Assembly (NCBI GenBank): GCA_045123575.1 | Contig: JBGVKG010000059.1 | Span: 1 to 57,513, forward strand | DNA length: 57,513 nucleotides | DNA from: SVEL01 sp045123575 | Lineage (GTDB): Bacteria > Bacillota > Clostridia > Lachnospirales > Lachnospiraceae | Direction of reading: 5' to 3' | In this document: positions 1 to 9,715 of the stretch, one piece after another | Layout of the letters: every line of letters begins with the position of its first letter | How positions within the stretch are numbered: the first letter of the stretch is position 1 | Translations under genes and position numbers: made by a program | Notes under the pieces: generated by a model | The model's database searches: none | What the model was told of the DNA's origin: nothing | Seen by the model: the letters and a program-made list of their open reading frames with translations, nothing else

Positions 1-95
1 AAGCATTCGTGCTAAGAGGGGCAGAAAATCAGATAATAGCGTAATATGTGGTACTGGTATTGTAGACTATGCATAGAAGACGGCTGGGGCGGGAT

Positions 96-125
96 ACAAA
101 AACCCTCGGTCTTTTGACCGAGGGT
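96..125 (-). terminator. Rho-independent terminator of glgP
   Basis: Read on the minus strand, a perfect 10-bp stem (ACCCTCGGTC with GACCGAGGGT, four-base loop) is followed by TTTTTG, 25 bases after the glgP stop. This is the usual shape of an intrinsic terminator. Confidence 0.85.
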
Positions 126-150
126 AATATGTGAAATATTAGGTTTCTTA

Positions 151-2406
151 TTATGATAAGTGCCAGATATCTCTGTTGTACTCTTCAATTGTTCTATCTG
201 ATGAGAAGAATCCTGCCTTAGCGATGTTTGTAAGCATCTTCTTAGCCCATGTCTTTCTATCAGCATAATCCTTAAGGGCTGTTTCCTTAACTCTGATGTA
301 ATCTTTCACATCTAAGAGTGTCATGAACCAATCCTTCTGGATGAGCTCTGCGTGAAGTCTCAATAATACATATGCATTACCAACCTTCATCATCTCTGGG
401 CTGATAAGGAAGTTGATGTACTCTCTGATATCAGCATCATTGATGTAGTAATCCTTAGCAACATAGTCGCTCTTTGCATAATGCTCGATTACCTGCTCAC
501 TGCTCTCACCGAATGTATAGATGTTATCTGAACCTACGAGCTCAGCTATCTCTACATTAGCACCATCCATTGTACCAAGTGTAACTGCACCGTTAAGCAT
601 GAACTTCATGTTACCTGTACCTGAAGCCTCCTTAGATGCAAGTGAAATCTGCTCTGAGATATCACAAGCTGGGAAGAGCTTCGCAGCCTTTGATACATTG
701 TAGTTCTCTACCATAACAACCTTAAGGTATGGAGCTACTTCAGGGTCATTTGCTGTAATATCCTGTAAGCAAAGAATTGCATGGATAATATCCTTTGCAA
801 TCTGGTAAGCTGGAGCTGCCTTAGCACCGAAGATTACAGTGATAGGTGTCTCTGGCTTATTACCCTTCTTTATCTCAAGATACTTGTAGATAACGTAAAG
901 TACATTTAACTGCTGACGCTTGTACTCGTGAAGTCTCTTAACCTGTATATCGAAAATTGAATTCTCGTCGATATCAATGTTCTGTGTAGCCTTTAAGTAG
1001 TTCTTAAGAACAACCTTTCTAGCCTTCTTTGTCTCAAGGATACCATTAAGAACTTCTTCATCATCTAAGAACTTCTCTAAATCCTTAAGCTTTGTAGCAT
1101 CCTTCTTGAAGTCTGGTCCTATAAGCTTCTCGATGTAAGCTGCAAGGTCCTCATTACAGTGAAGTAACCATCTTCTGAATGTGATACCATTTGTCTTATT
1201 GTTAAACTTCTCAGGATAAATCTTGAAGAAGTTGTTCAACTCGCTGTTCTTTAATATCTCTGTATGGAGATATGCAACACCGTTTACACTGTATCCATAA
1301 TGGATATCCATATGAGCCATGTGTACTCTGTTCTGATCATCTATGATGTATACAGACTTGTCATCATACTTAGCTCTTACTCTCTCATCTAATACTCTGA
1401 TGATTGGAACAAGCTGTGGCACGATCTTCTCAAGGTAGTGGATTGGCCACTTCTCAAGTGCCTCTGCAAGGATTGTATGATTTGTATATGCACATGTCTT
1501 TGAAACGATCTCAATAGCCTCATCCTGTGAGATACCCTCTGCCGTAAGGAGTCTTATTAACTCTGGAATAACCATAGATGGGTGAGTATCGTTAATCTGG
1601 ATAGTAGCGTACTCATGTAAATCATGAAGATTGCAACCCTTAGCCTTAACTTCGTCAAGGATGAGTCTAGCACCATTTGATACCATGAAATACTGCTGAT
1701 AAATTCTAAGCATATGACCAGCTTCATCTGAATCATCTGGATAGAGGAATAATGTAAGATTCTTCTCTATCTGTGTCTTGTCGAAATGAATATCATCACC
1801 CCATACAATACTCTCATCGATTGATTCAATATCAAATAAATGGAGCTTGTTTGTTCTATTCTCGTAGCCTGTTACGTCAATATCGTATAATACAGACTTA
1901 ACCTTGAAACCACCGAATTCAACCTCATAATACTTGTCCGACTTTGTAAGCCAGCTTGTATTCTCTATCCAAGGATTCTTTGTCTCCTTCTGGAAATTAT
2001 TCTCGAATACCTGCTTAAACAAACCAAAGTGATAGTTAAGACCGATACCGTCACCATTGATACCAATGCTAGCCATTGAATCAAGAAAACAAGCTGCAAG
2101 TCTACCAAGACCACCATTACCAAGTGATGGTTCTGGCTCAATCTCCTCTATATCGTAGATGCTCTTGCCAGCTTCCTCAAGCTCAGCCTTTACATCTGCG
2201 AAGATTCCTAAATTAATTAAGTTGTTTGATAAGAGCTTTCCGATAAGGAACTCTGCTGAGATATAATAAACCTTCTTCTTACCCTCGTTTGACACTCTCT
2301 TAGCTGACATATCCTTTGTCATTTCAAGAAGAGCTACATAAATTTCCTCGTTTGAACAAGCGCTTAACTCTTTGCCGTACTTATTAGTACAAAATTCTTT
2401 TAACAT
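151..2406 (-). CDS. glgP: Glycogen/starch phosphorylase
   Basis: A 751-residue GT35 alpha-glucan phosphorylase, which releases glucose-1-phosphate from glycogen or maltodextrin using phosphate and pyridoxal phosphate. The N-terminal signature EPSLGNGGLGRLAACFLDS and the PLP-site segment EASGTGNMKFMLNG are visible; the PLP lysine falls at about residue 601. Length is normal for short bacterial phosphorylases. An ATG 33 bases further upstream is possible, but the ATG at 2406 has GGAGG eight bases in front and gives the usual N-terminus, so I chose it. The gene is followed by its own terminator and appears monocistronic. The neighbouring alpha-1,6-glucosidase would act on related glucans. A sequence close to a CcpA site lies upstream at 2496-2509. 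Family assignment is very secure. Confidence 0.97.
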   Translation of the reverse strand: MLKEFCTNKYGKELSACSNEEIYVALLEMTKDMSAKRVSNEGKKKVYYISAEFLIGKLLSNNLINLGIFADVKAELEEAGKSIYDIEEIEPEPSLGNGGLGRLAACFLDSMASIGINGDGIGLNYHFGLFKQVFENNFQKETKNPWIENTSWLTKSDKYYEVEFGGFKVKSVLYDIDVTGYENRTNKLHLFDIESIDESIVWGDDIHFDKTQIEKNLTLFLYPDDSDEAGHMLRIYQQYFMVSNGARLILDEVKAKGCNLHDLHEYATIQINDTHPSMVIPELIRLLTAEGISQDEAIEIVSKTCAYTNHTILAEALEKWPIHYLEKIVPQLVPIIRVLDERVRAKYDDKSVYIIDDQNRVHMAHMDIHYGYSVNGVAYLHTEILKNSELNNFFKIYPEKFNNKTNGITFRRWLLHCNEDLAAYIEKLIGPDFKKDATKLKDLEKFLDDEEVLNGILETKKARKVVLKNYLKATQNIDIDENSIFDIQVKRLHEYKRQQLNVLYVIYKYLEIKKGNKPETPITVIFGAKAAPAYQIAKDIIHAILCLQDITANDPEVAPYLKVVMVENYNVSKAAKLFPACDISEQISLASKEASGTGNMKFMLNGAVTLGTMDGANVEIAELVGSDNIYTFGESSEQVIEHYAKSDYVAKDYYINDADIREYINFLISPEMMKVGNAYVLLRLHAELIQKDWFMTLLDVKDYIRVKETALKDYADRKTWAKKMLTNIAKAGFFSSDRTIEEYNRDIWHLS

Positions 2407-2495
2407 ATCTGCCTCCGTCTTTTCGTGCAACCTTCTCAATTAGCACTTTGCTAACGCTCTTTTGTCTATTAACGGTTATAAAATATAACAAAAAT

Positions 2496-2509
2496 TGTAA
2501 ACCGTCACA
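2496..2509. promoter_or_regulatory. Candidate catabolite-repression (cre) site upstream of glgP
   Basis: TGTAAACCGTCACA matches the CcpA cre consensus TGWAANCGNTNWCA at all but one fixed position. It lies about 90 bases upstream of the glgP start, a sensible place for carbon-source control. No convincing sigma-A promoter was identified around it, so this is a motif match only. Confidence 0.35.
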
Positions 2510-2559
2510 CGGGCATTATACAAATGTTTGTTGTACAATACTTGCAATATCGTAGCATT

Positions 2560-4215
2560 TTATTGCACAATACTATCAAGCTTATATATAGCCGCTTCAT
2601 ATGGTCTAAGAGCTATTTTGCTTAGATTTTCGCTAGTATCAGCATAGTTACTAAGCACCAACGATGCCTTACAATTCTCGTTTTCTAAATCTATCGCTTC
2701 TATAATCCTATCTCTTCCATAGAAGTTACAAATCACAAAATATTTCTCTGTACCATATCTTCTATAATATGCAAATATTTCTTTCTCATTCATAAGTGCT
2801 GGAACAAAATCCCCATACACCAATGCCTTTGAGTTATGTCTAAGCTCTATCAGCTTCTTATAGAAATGAAGTACACTGTTTTCATTCTCAAGACTTGTCT
2901 CTACATTTATATCTCTATGATTTGGATTTACATCTATCCATGGATGTCCGTCTGTGAATCCTGCATTCTTGCCACTTGTCCACTGCATAGGTGTTCTACC
3001 ATTATCACGGCCCTTTATATATATAGACTTCATTATATCTTCCTTAGACTCGCCCTTTTCTATTCTCTCCTTGTACATATTGAGAGTTTCGATATCTTTG
3101 TAGTCCGATATATTTTCAAATCTAACATTAGTCATGCCCAATTCTTCGCCCTGATATACAAACGGAGTTCCCTTCATACCATGAAGAAGTAATGCCAGCA
3201 TCTTTGCGCTCTCTTCTCTGTATGTTGTATCATTGCCATAGTGAGATACGATACGTGGTATGTCATGATTGTTCCAGAAAAGTGTATTCCAACCTCTGTC
3301 GTATTCTGTCTGCCACTTATATAAAATTCTTTTCAACTCTACTGGGTCAAGTTCCTTTGTATTCCACTTCCAGCCTTCCTCATCCAGTGTAAGATGCTCA
3401 AACTGGAACACCATCGACAGCTCATTATTCTCCGATGCTGTATACTGTGTTGCAATATCTATATTTGCGGACCAGCACTCGCCTATAGTGATGATATCCT
3501 TACCTGTTCCTCTAGCATTAAAGCCTTTCTCATATAGCTCGTTAATATACTGATGAAGCTTTGGTCCATTTGCTACTATCTTCTCATCAGGCACCTTGCC
3601 TATATTTTCTATAACATCAAGTCTAAACCCCTCTACTCCCTTATCAATCCAAAACTCAACTATATCAAAGAGTGATTTCCTCACATTCTCATTATCCCAA
3701 TTAAGGTCTGGTTGCTTCTTACTAAAAAGATGAAGGTAATACTGCCCTGATGCCACATCAAACTCCCATGCACTACCCGAGAAGCACGAACCTAAATCGT
3801 TTGGCTCATGTCCATCTACTGGATCTCTCCATATATAATAATCTCTATATTTATTGTTTTTTGACTTCTTAGCCTCTATAAACCACTTATGCTCGTCAGA
3901 AGTATGATTGAATACCATATCCATAATTATACGGATTCCTCTAGCCTTAGCTTCTGCTATAAGCTTCTCAACATCTGCCATAGTTCCGCATTCATCCATA
4001 ATATCCAAGTAATCAGATATATCATAACCATTATCATCATTTGGCGACTTAAATATTGGACTAAGCCATACTGCATCTACACCTAACCATTTAAGATAAT
4101 CAAGTTTTTCTATAATACCAGCGATATCACCAATACCATCTCCATTACTATCCTTGAAACTTCTTGGATATATCTGATATACAACTGCTTCCTTCCACCA
4201 ACGTCTCTCTGCCAT
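2560..4215 (-). CDS. Oligo-1,6-glucosidase (GH13 alpha-glucosidase)
   Basis: A 551-residue GH13 alpha-glucosidase without signal peptide, so cytoplasmic. It hydrolyses terminal alpha-glucosidic bonds of imported oligosaccharides. The catalytic residues are present: nucleophile Asp200 in GFRLDV, acid/base Glu246 in TIGECW, and Asp318 in NNHDIPR; conserved region I (VFNHTSDEH) and QPDLNW are also seen. In this family the residue after the nucleophile sorts specificity: Val goes with alpha-1,6 activity (isomaltose, panose, dextran), Ala or Thr with maltase activity. Here it is Val, so oligo-1,6-glucosidase is preferred. The start at 4215 was chosen over an upstream ATG because GAGGAGG precedes it. 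It is divergent from an AraC regulator, its likely controller. Confidence 0.93.
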   Translation of the reverse strand: MAERRWWKEAVVYQIYPRSFKDSNGDGIGDIAGIIEKLDYLKWLGVDAVWLSPIFKSPNDDNGYDISDYLDIMDECGTMADVEKLIAEAKARGIRIIMDMVFNHTSDEHKWFIEAKKSKNNKYRDYYIWRDPVDGHEPNDLGSCFSGSAWEFDVASGQYYLHLFSKKQPDLNWDNENVRKSLFDIVEFWIDKGVEGFRLDVIENIGKVPDEKIVANGPKLHQYINELYEKGFNARGTGKDIITIGECWSANIDIATQYTASENNELSMVFQFEHLTLDEEGWKWNTKELDPVELKRILYKWQTEYDRGWNTLFWNNHDIPRIVSHYGNDTTYREESAKMLALLLHGMKGTPFVYQGEELGMTNVRFENISDYKDIETLNMYKERIEKGESKEDIMKSIYIKGRDNGRTPMQWTSGKNAGFTDGHPWIDVNPNHRDINVETSLENENSVLHFYKKLIELRHNSKALVYGDFVPALMNEKEIFAYYRRYGTEKYFVICNFYGRDRIIEAIDLENENCKASLVLSNYADTSENLSKIALRPYEAAIYKLDSIVQ

Positions 4216-4448
4216 GATTTTCCTCCTCTTTTTTGACATTATATGTAATTTCTATTTATTTACTTATTTTATAGCTATACTTTATGTATTATATCACAAA
4301 TAAACAATATGTTTTTATTTTTTTTTATACATACACCATTTCTATCATTTAGTATAATAGTATTATATTGCTTTGTTTTCTAACACATTAGCATAACCAT
4401 TTAATAGTATACTATCAATTACTAATCATTTCAAGAAAGGATTGCATT

Positions 4449-5330
4449 ATGAACATTTTGGAATATGAAAATTACGAAGAAAAAAAGACTCACGGTGAGG
4501 ATTCTTTTCCATATATAACATATCTTTGTACTATTCCGTTAGACTTTACTTCAGTTCCAACGCATTGGCATAACGAGTATGAAATCATATATATCAAGAA
4601 GGGCATCGGAGTAATCTCTCTTGATTTGGAGCCACATATAGTTCACGCTGGAGATATTCTTCTAATTGTTCCAGGACAGCTACACTCTATCGAGCAGAAA
4701 GGCTCTGAAACGATGGAATATGAAAATATCATCTTCGGACAAGATATTATATCAAATAAGCATAATGATTTTTGCTATAATAAATATTTTCATGCTCTTG
4801 TTAAAAGAATTGTACACCTTCCTGCTATATTCAATGAAGATTCTTGCTCATACTATCATGATATAGCTAGATGCGTAGACAGTGCTGACGAAATATGCAA
4901 AACATTCCCTAACGGATATCAACTTGCCTTAAAGAGCTATCTTTTCCAAATGTTTTTTATTATATTTAGCAATTTGCCTGTGGATAACACTCCTGTTAAA
5001 CGTAAAAAATCCTTAGATAAGATGAAGGTTATTATAAAATATGTTGAAAATAATTATGCCCACAACATCACTATCGAGGATATGGCGAATCTTTGTGACT
5101 TCAGTCAGTCTCACTTTATGAAATTTTTCAAAAATAATATGGAGGTTTCATTTATCGAATATCTGAATAATTATAGATTGACGATGGCATCTAGATTACT
5201 TCTCTCTTCAACCTCATCTATCATAGCTATTGCTATGGAATCAGGATTTGATAATCTGTCATACTTTAACAGACTTTTCAAAAAAAAGTACGAGATGACA
5301 CCAAGCGAGTTCAGAAGGAGATATACATAA
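4449..5330 (+). CDS. AraC-family transcriptional regulator, cupin sensor domain
   Basis: 293 residues. The N-terminal half is a cupin-like ligand-binding domain (HWHNEYEIIYIKKG, then a GDILLIVPGQLHS turn), and the last 100 residues are the double helix-turn-helix AraC domain ending in the typical MESGFDNLSYFNRLFKKKYEMTPSEFR pattern (signature split across the second HTH). Such proteins bind a sugar or metabolite and activate adjacent genes. It is transcribed away from the alpha-glucosidase across a 233-bp intergenic region, which contains the 12-bp palindrome ATAGTATACTAT at 4404-4415. Control of the glucosidase is therefore likely but inferred. AAAGGA precedes the start. A terminator follows directly. 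Confidence 0.9.
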   Translation: MNILEYENYEEKKTHGEDSFPYITYLCTIPLDFTSVPTHWHNEYEIIYIKKGIGVISLDLEPHIVHAGDILLIVPGQLHSIEQKGSETMEYENIIFGQDIISNKHNDFCYNKYFHALVKRIVHLPAIFNEDSCSYYHDIARCVDSADEICKTFPNGYQLALKSYLFQMFFIIFSNLPVDNTPVKRKKSLDKMKVIIKYVENNYAHNITIEDMANLCDFSQSHFMKFFKNNMEVSFIEYLNNYRLTMASRLLLSSTSSIIAIAMESGFDNLSYFNRLFKKKYEMTPSEFRRRYT

Positions 5331-5331
5331 C

Positions 5332-5376
5332 AAAGCCTTGTCGAGAGATTTTTCTCTCTGACAAGGCTTTTATATT
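5332..5376 (+). terminator. Terminator after the AraC gene
   Basis: A long stem (AAAGCCTTGTC-GAGAG paired with CTCTC-TGACAAGGCTTT) is followed by TTATATTTTT. It starts within two bases of the AraC stop codon and could also serve the convergent lipoprotein gene. Confidence 0.85.
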
Positions 5377-5408
5377 TTTAGATAAATACGACGAATGCTG
5401 CGATACTT

Positions 5409-5990
5409 CTAATACTGTAGCCCTTCTCTGTTGCTAACTTCAGCACGAATTGTAAATGTTGGTTTCACTTCATCTCCGTATCCAAGTGTAAATGATATTC
5501 CATCCTTTGTAGCACTGTGATGTATGTACGATCCAACATCATGAACCTCTATTTCATATCCCATTTCCCTAAAAGTTTTATTAAACTCTTCAAAGGATGA
5601 ATTCACTGTCAATCCATAAACTGTTACTTCAACATCTGTAATCTCTATTCTAGTTATGTATTGTCCTCCATCGGCATAATCTGGATATGCAGAAACAAGA
5701 TATGTTACATAATACTCTGGCTTATGCTCATTACCTTCTTCATCTATGATTGGTTCATAACCTTCGCCATAGAATTCTCTAGCCCCCATCCAACCGTAGA
5801 TTTCTCGGTAGCCTCTATCACTCAGGTTTCCAACCTGCTCTGTTATCCAGAATCCTAGGTTAGTATCTTCTGGACGTTGTAATTGAAACACCTCTGATGT
5901 TTTCTTTGTCTCAATCTGCTTCTCATTATCACAAGCCACCACTAACATTATGGTGAACAATACAGCTATAACCAATTTTACTTTCTTCAT
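5409..5990 (-). CDS. Putative lipoprotein of unknown function
   Basis: 193 residues. It begins with a basic, then hydrophobic signal peptide ending in VVAC, a plausible lipobox, so the mature protein should be anchored by a lipidated Cys20 on the outer face of the membrane. The mature part is acidic, rich in Tyr and Gly, and has no motif I recognise. GGGGGAAAG lies upstream of the ATG. It is convergent with the AraC gene, with the terminator between them. Confidence 0.75.
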   Translation of the reverse strand: MKKVKLVIAVLFTIMLVVACDNEKQIETKKTSEVFQLQRPEDTNLGFWITEQVGNLSDRGYREIYGWMGAREFYGEGYEPIIDEEGNEHKPEYYVTYLVSAYPDYADGGQYITRIEITDVEVTVYGLTVNSSFEEFNKTFREMGYEIEVHDVGSYIHHSATKDGISFTLGYGDEVKPTFTIRAEVSNREGLQY

Positions 5991-6096
5991 ATACTTTCCC
6001 CCTGCTTATCTTATTATTTATTTCGCTCGTACTTCTACTTAAATCTTTCCATTTACACATTATCACCGTTATATTATATTGTCAATCAAACAAGGA

Positions 6097-7053
6097 CTAC
6101 ACCCATCCTAGCATCTTCATCACAAACACCCAAAATGTCACCATAAAAGCCGACATTACCGTAGTCATCGCAACTATACTTGCTGTCAGGGTTCCCTTAT
6201 GTCCCATATTCTTTGCCATAATGTAGCAGCTAGGTGTTGTTGGTGCTCCTAACATTATAAGAACTGCCGCCATCTCTGCCACTCCAAAGCCCAAACCTGC
6301 TGCCACTGGCAGAAATATAGCTGGCTGAACCACAAGTTTTATAAGAGATGCCGCTATAGTCGGTCCTAGCATCTTTATCGCCGCTGCACCCTCGAAACTA
6401 GCACCTATGCATATAAGTGCAAGAGGTGTTGTAAGGCTTCCCACACTATCTATAGTCTTATTTATGACATAAGGAAAATCCAAGTCAAAGTACGAAAATA
6501 CCATACCTGCAAACAAGCTTATTATGATAGGATTGGTTACCACTCCCTTAAATGCTTTCAAAGCTGTTTTCTTTATATCTTTATCCTTATTGTCCAAACT
6601 CTCCACTGCCAGTATTATCACTGCGAATATGTTGTATAATGGCACGGCTCCTACTATCATAATAGGCCCCATACCTGCATCACCTGCTACATTAGCTATA
6701 AGTGCCAATCCAAGTACTGCTGCACTGCCTCTGTATGAGCCTTGGACAAACTCCGCAATGACGCTCTTATCCTTCAGAAATATGCGGGCGCCTATCCAAA
6801 CTGCCAATATGCACACCAATGTTACAACAAAACAGTACAACACATATCTGCCATCGAAGTTTTCTTTTATGCCACAGTCCTTCATATCCATAAATAGCAG
6901 ACAAGGAAGTGTCACGTTGAAGTTTAACTTATTTGCTACACTTACAAACTCGTCAGTTATGAAGTTTTTTCTTTTCAATACCCAACCTATGACCATTACT
7001 ATAAATAATGGCATTGTTGCATTGAGACTGAATATTAAATTATCTATTATCAT
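6097..7053 (-). CDS. AEC-family transporter (auxin efflux carrier-like permease)
   Basis: 318 residues of mostly hydrophobic sequence, about ten membrane segments arranged as two related halves of five. The N-terminus (NATMPLFIVMVIGWVLKRKN), the segment KLNFNVTLPCLLF and the C-terminal half with LTTPLALICIGASFEG are typical of the AEC family (PF03547). Bacterial members such as malate permeases move organic acids; the substrate here is not known. The ribosome binding site (AGAAAG) is weak. A (TA)n run lies just upstream. No metabolic neighbour suggests a substrate. Confidence 0.85.
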   Translation of the reverse strand: MIIDNLIFSLNATMPLFIVMVIGWVLKRKNFITDEFVSVANKLNFNVTLPCLLFMDMKDCGIKENFDGRYVLYCFVVTLVCILAVWIGARIFLKDKSVIAEFVQGSYRGSAAVLGLALIANVAGDAGMGPIMIVGAVPLYNIFAVIILAVESLDNKDKDIKKTALKAFKGVVTNPIIISLFAGMVFSYFDLDFPYVINKTIDSVGSLTTPLALICIGASFEGAAAIKMLGPTIAASLIKLVVQPAIFLPVAAGLGFGVAEMAAVLIMLGAPTTPSCYIMAKNMGHKGTLTASIVAMTTVMSAFMVTFWVFVMKMLGWV

Positions 7054-7071
7054 AGTGTCACACTTTCTGGT

Positions 7072-7094
7072 TATATATATATATATATATATAT
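7072..7094. repeat. (TA)n dinucleotide tract
   Basis: About eleven uninterrupted TA units directly upstream of the AEC transporter start. Such tracts change length by slippage. This one lies in the expected promoter/leader position of that gene, so length changes could alter its expression; that is inference. Confidence 0.8.
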
Positions 7095-7097
7095 TAT

Positions 7098-7276
7098 GGG
7101 AAAATTTGTTTACACAAATTTCCCCTCTGGCATTTATGCACTTAAGTTATATTTAGATTTCTCAGCAAAGTTCACTTCGTAAACTTTGGCCACGCTGGCA
7201 TTTATACACTTAAGTTATATTTAGATTTCTCAGCAAAGTTTACTTCGTAAACTTTGGCCACGCTGGCATTTTTACA
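7098..7276 (-). repeat. Tandem hairpin repeat downstream of thrS
   Basis: Two 68-bp direct repeats (7141-7208 and 7209-7276) differ at very few bases, and a degenerate third unit occupies 7098-7140. Each holds a hairpin with 10-bp arms and a GAA loop on the thrS strand (CAAAGTTTAC with GTAAACTTTG at 7234-7256; a variant at 7166-7188). The variant keeps pairing as G-U on the transcript strand. Related units lie downstream of cobW, groEL and iorA. Confidence 0.85.
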
Positions 7277-7284
7277 CGTTCTTT

Positions 7285-9249
7285 CTATTTGCTTTCCTCA
7301 GCCTCTACCTCTATCTTACGGATTTCCTTTGTACGAATCTCCTTACAGATTTCATCGATAAATACTGAAAGTTCCTTCTGTCCTTCATCACCAAGGTAAC
7401 GGCTTCTTACAGATACCTTGCCTTCTTCCTCTTCCTTCTGACCTACTACCAACAGGTATGGTACTCTCTTAAGACGTGCATCTCTTATCTTGAAGCCAAT
7501 CTTCTCTGAACGATTATCCATAGTAGCACGGATACCATTGTTCTTAAGCTCTGCCTCTACCTTAGCTGCATAGTCAGCATACTTCTCTGAGATAGGAAGA
7601 ACACGTACCTGCTCAGCACATAACCATGTTGGGAAAAGTCCTGCATAATGCTCGATAAGCCATGCCAGTGTTCTCTCATAGCAACCCATAGATGTTCTGT
7701 GGATGATATATGGTCTAACCTTCTCACCATTCTGGTCGATGTAGTACATATCAAACTGCTCTGCAAGAAGTGCATCCCACTGGATTGTTATCATAGTATC
7801 TTCCTTGCCATATACATTCTTAGCATTGATATCTACCTTTGGTCCGTAGAATGCTGCCTCACCAATATCCTCTGAGAACTCTATATTAAGCTCGTTAAGT
7901 ACGTCTCTGATGTGCTGCTCTGTCTCATCCCAAACCTCTGGAGAACCGATATACTTTGTTGTATTCTCTGGGTCTCTCTTAGATAAGTGGTATGTTACCT
8001 CGCTCTCTACTCCCAGTGTCTCTAAACAATACTTAGCTAATGCTAAACAGCCCTTGAACTCCTCAACCATCTGGTCTGGGCGAACGATTAAGTGACCCTC
8101 TGAGATAGTAAACTGACGCACTCTTGTAAGACCATGCATCTCACCCGAATCCTCATTTCTAAAGAGTGTAGATGTTTCACCGTATCTGATAGGAAGGTCT
8201 CTATAGCTCTTCTGACTGTTCTTATATACATAATACTGGAATGGACATGTCATAGGTCTAAGAGCGAATACTTCATCATCCTTATCCTCATCACCAAGCA
8301 CAAACATACCATCCTTGTAGTGATCCCAGTGTCCTGATATCTTGTAGAGGTCTGACTTTGCCATAAGAGGTGTCTTTGTTCTAACATATCCTCTCTTTGT
8401 CTCCTCATCCTCTATCCATCTTTGAAGTTCATTGAGCATGATAACACCATTTGGCATAAGAAGTGGAAGACCCTGTCCGATAACGTCAACTGTTGTAAAT
8501 ATCTCCATCTCTCTACCAAGCTTATTGTGGTCACGCTTCTTGATATCCTCAAGATGCTCAAGATAAGCCGCTAACTCATCCTTCTTTGTGTATGCTGTAC
8601 CATATATTCTAGCAAGCATCTGATTCTCTGACTTACCTCTCCAGTAAGCACCTGATGACGATATAAGCTTAAATGCCTTGATAGCACCTGTCTTCATAAG
8701 ATGTGGACCTGCACAAAGGTCTACGAAATCTCCCTGGCTGTAGAATGATATAATAGCATCCTCTGGAAGATCCTTTATGAGCTCTACCTTGTATGGCTCA
8801 CCCTTCTCTTCCATAAACTTAATAGCCTCTTCTCTTGGCATTGTAAATCTCTCGATAAGAGCATTTTCCTTGATAACCTTCTTCATCTCTGCCTCTATCT
8901 TATCCAAATCCTCTCTTGAGAATGGTGCATGCTCAAAATCATAGTAGAAGCCTGTATCTATAGATGGTCCTATAGCAAGCTTAGCCTCTGGATAAAGTCT
9001 CTTTACAGCCTCTGCAAGTACATGTGAGCATGTATGTCTGTAAGCCGCCTTACCAGCCTCATCATTGAATGTAAGGATGCTAAGTGTAGCGTCCTCCTCT
9101 ATAACCGTTCTAAGGTCAACAACCTCGCCATTTACCTCTCCTGCACATGCAGCTCTGCCTAAGCCCTCACTGATATCATTAGCGATATCTATAACCGACA
9201 TTGCCTGTGCGTATTCTTTTACTGAACCGTCTTTTAATGTGATCTTCAT
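7285..9249 (-). CDS. thrS: Threonine--tRNA ligase
   Basis: A 654-residue class II threonyl-tRNA synthetase. In order: TGS domain (MKITLKDGSVKEYAQAMSVI), editing domain with HTCSHVLAEAVKRLYP near residue 75, catalytic core with motif 2 (YGETSTLFRNEDSGEMHGLTR, split) and the zinc-site RPMTCPFQ, motif 3 (IIHRTSMGCYERTLAWLIEHY region), then the anticodon-binding domain. Longer in-frame starts exist but would run back into the T-box terminator; the ATG at 9249 has AAGGAAG in front and begins the standard TGS domain. Expression is controlled by the T-box at 9361-9650. The stop is followed by the tandem hairpin repeats. Very secure. Confidence 0.98.
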   Translation of the reverse strand: MKITLKDGSVKEYAQAMSVIDIANDISEGLGRAACAGEVNGEVVDLRTVIEEDATLSILTFNDEAGKAAYRHTCSHVLAEAVKRLYPEAKLAIGPSIDTGFYYDFEHAPFSREDLDKIEAEMKKVIKENALIERFTMPREEAIKFMEEKGEPYKVELIKDLPEDAIISFYSQGDFVDLCAGPHLMKTGAIKAFKLISSSGAYWRGKSENQMLARIYGTAYTKKDELAAYLEHLEDIKKRDHNKLGREMEIFTTVDVIGQGLPLLMPNGVIMLNELQRWIEDEETKRGYVRTKTPLMAKSDLYKISGHWDHYKDGMFVLGDEDKDDEVFALRPMTCPFQYYVYKNSQKSYRDLPIRYGETSTLFRNEDSGEMHGLTRVRQFTISEGHLIVRPDQMVEEFKGCLALAKYCLETLGVESEVTYHLSKRDPENTTKYIGSPEVWDETEQHIRDVLNELNIEFSEDIGEAAFYGPKVDINAKNVYGKEDTMITIQWDALLAEQFDMYYIDQNGEKVRPYIIHRTSMGCYERTLAWLIEHYAGLFPTWLCAEQVRVLPISEKYADYAAKVEAELKNNGIRATMDNRSEKIGFKIRDARLKRVPYLLVVGQKEEEEGKVSVRSRYLGDEGQKELSVFIDEICKEIRTKEIRKIEVEAEESK

Positions 9250-9324
9250 TTTTCTCTCTTCCTTTCTGATTATTTTTACTATATTTACATTACGATATGC
9301 GTTCCTTAGGGTCGCGTTTTTTGT

Positions 9325-9357
9325 CATATAGGAAAGTTTGGAGAACTTTCCTATATG
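9325..9357. other. Perfect 14-bp inverted repeat in the thrS leader
   Basis: CATATAGGAAAGTT and AACTTTCCTATATG flank a five-base loop. It lies between the T-box terminator and the thrS start. The minus-strand sequence after it (ACAAAAAACGC) is not T-rich, so it is not a second terminator for thrS. It may be an mRNA stabiliser or processing hairpin. Confidence 0.75.
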
Positions 9358-9360
9358 ATA

Positions 9361-9650
9361 AAAAAAGTCCCTCGCACCGTAATGGTACAAGGGACGATAT
9401 ATAACCGTGGTTCCACCCAAGTTGCAGAATTTTTTCTGCCTCTCATAATGATTGTAACGTAATCAACGGACCGGATTAGGGCCGCTCAGAGGTAGTTTTC
9501 GATATAGCCGGGAACAAGGCATTCACACCATCTAGCCTCTCTCTGTATAAATCATAGTCATATGTGACTACAATTAAAATTCCTTTATGCTCATCTACTC
9601 GTCTCGTCATAGCGTTAATTTATTCTGTTAGCTCAACACTTTTGAGCTAT
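9361..9650 (-). promoter_or_regulatory. T-box leader (threonine) controlling thrS
   Basis: On the minus strand this leader carries the T-box sequence GGGTGGAACCACGG (9405-9418) and then a terminator (stem GTCCCT at 9367-9372 with AGGGAC at 9390-9395, then at least six T). Upstream are the stem I features AGAGAGGC and GGTGTGAA. The specifier region reads GAAAACTACCTCTGAG; the codon at 9494-9496 is ACT, threonine. Uncharged tRNA-Thr binding would favour the antiterminator and let thrS be transcribed. Codon identity and gene agree, which strengthens the assignment. Confidence 0.95.
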
Positions 9651-9655
9651 ACTAT

Positions 9656-9683
9656 ATTTTAACACGAATAAAGGATTTGTAAA
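9656..9683 (-). promoter_or_regulatory. Promoter of the thrS T-box transcript
   Basis: On the minus strand, TTTACA (9678-9683), a 16-bp spacer and TAAAAT (9656-9661), placed immediately upstream of the T-box leader. Confidence 0.6.
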
Positions 9684-9715
9684 GTAGTTTTTTCGATATA
9701 ATAATCGTATAAAAT

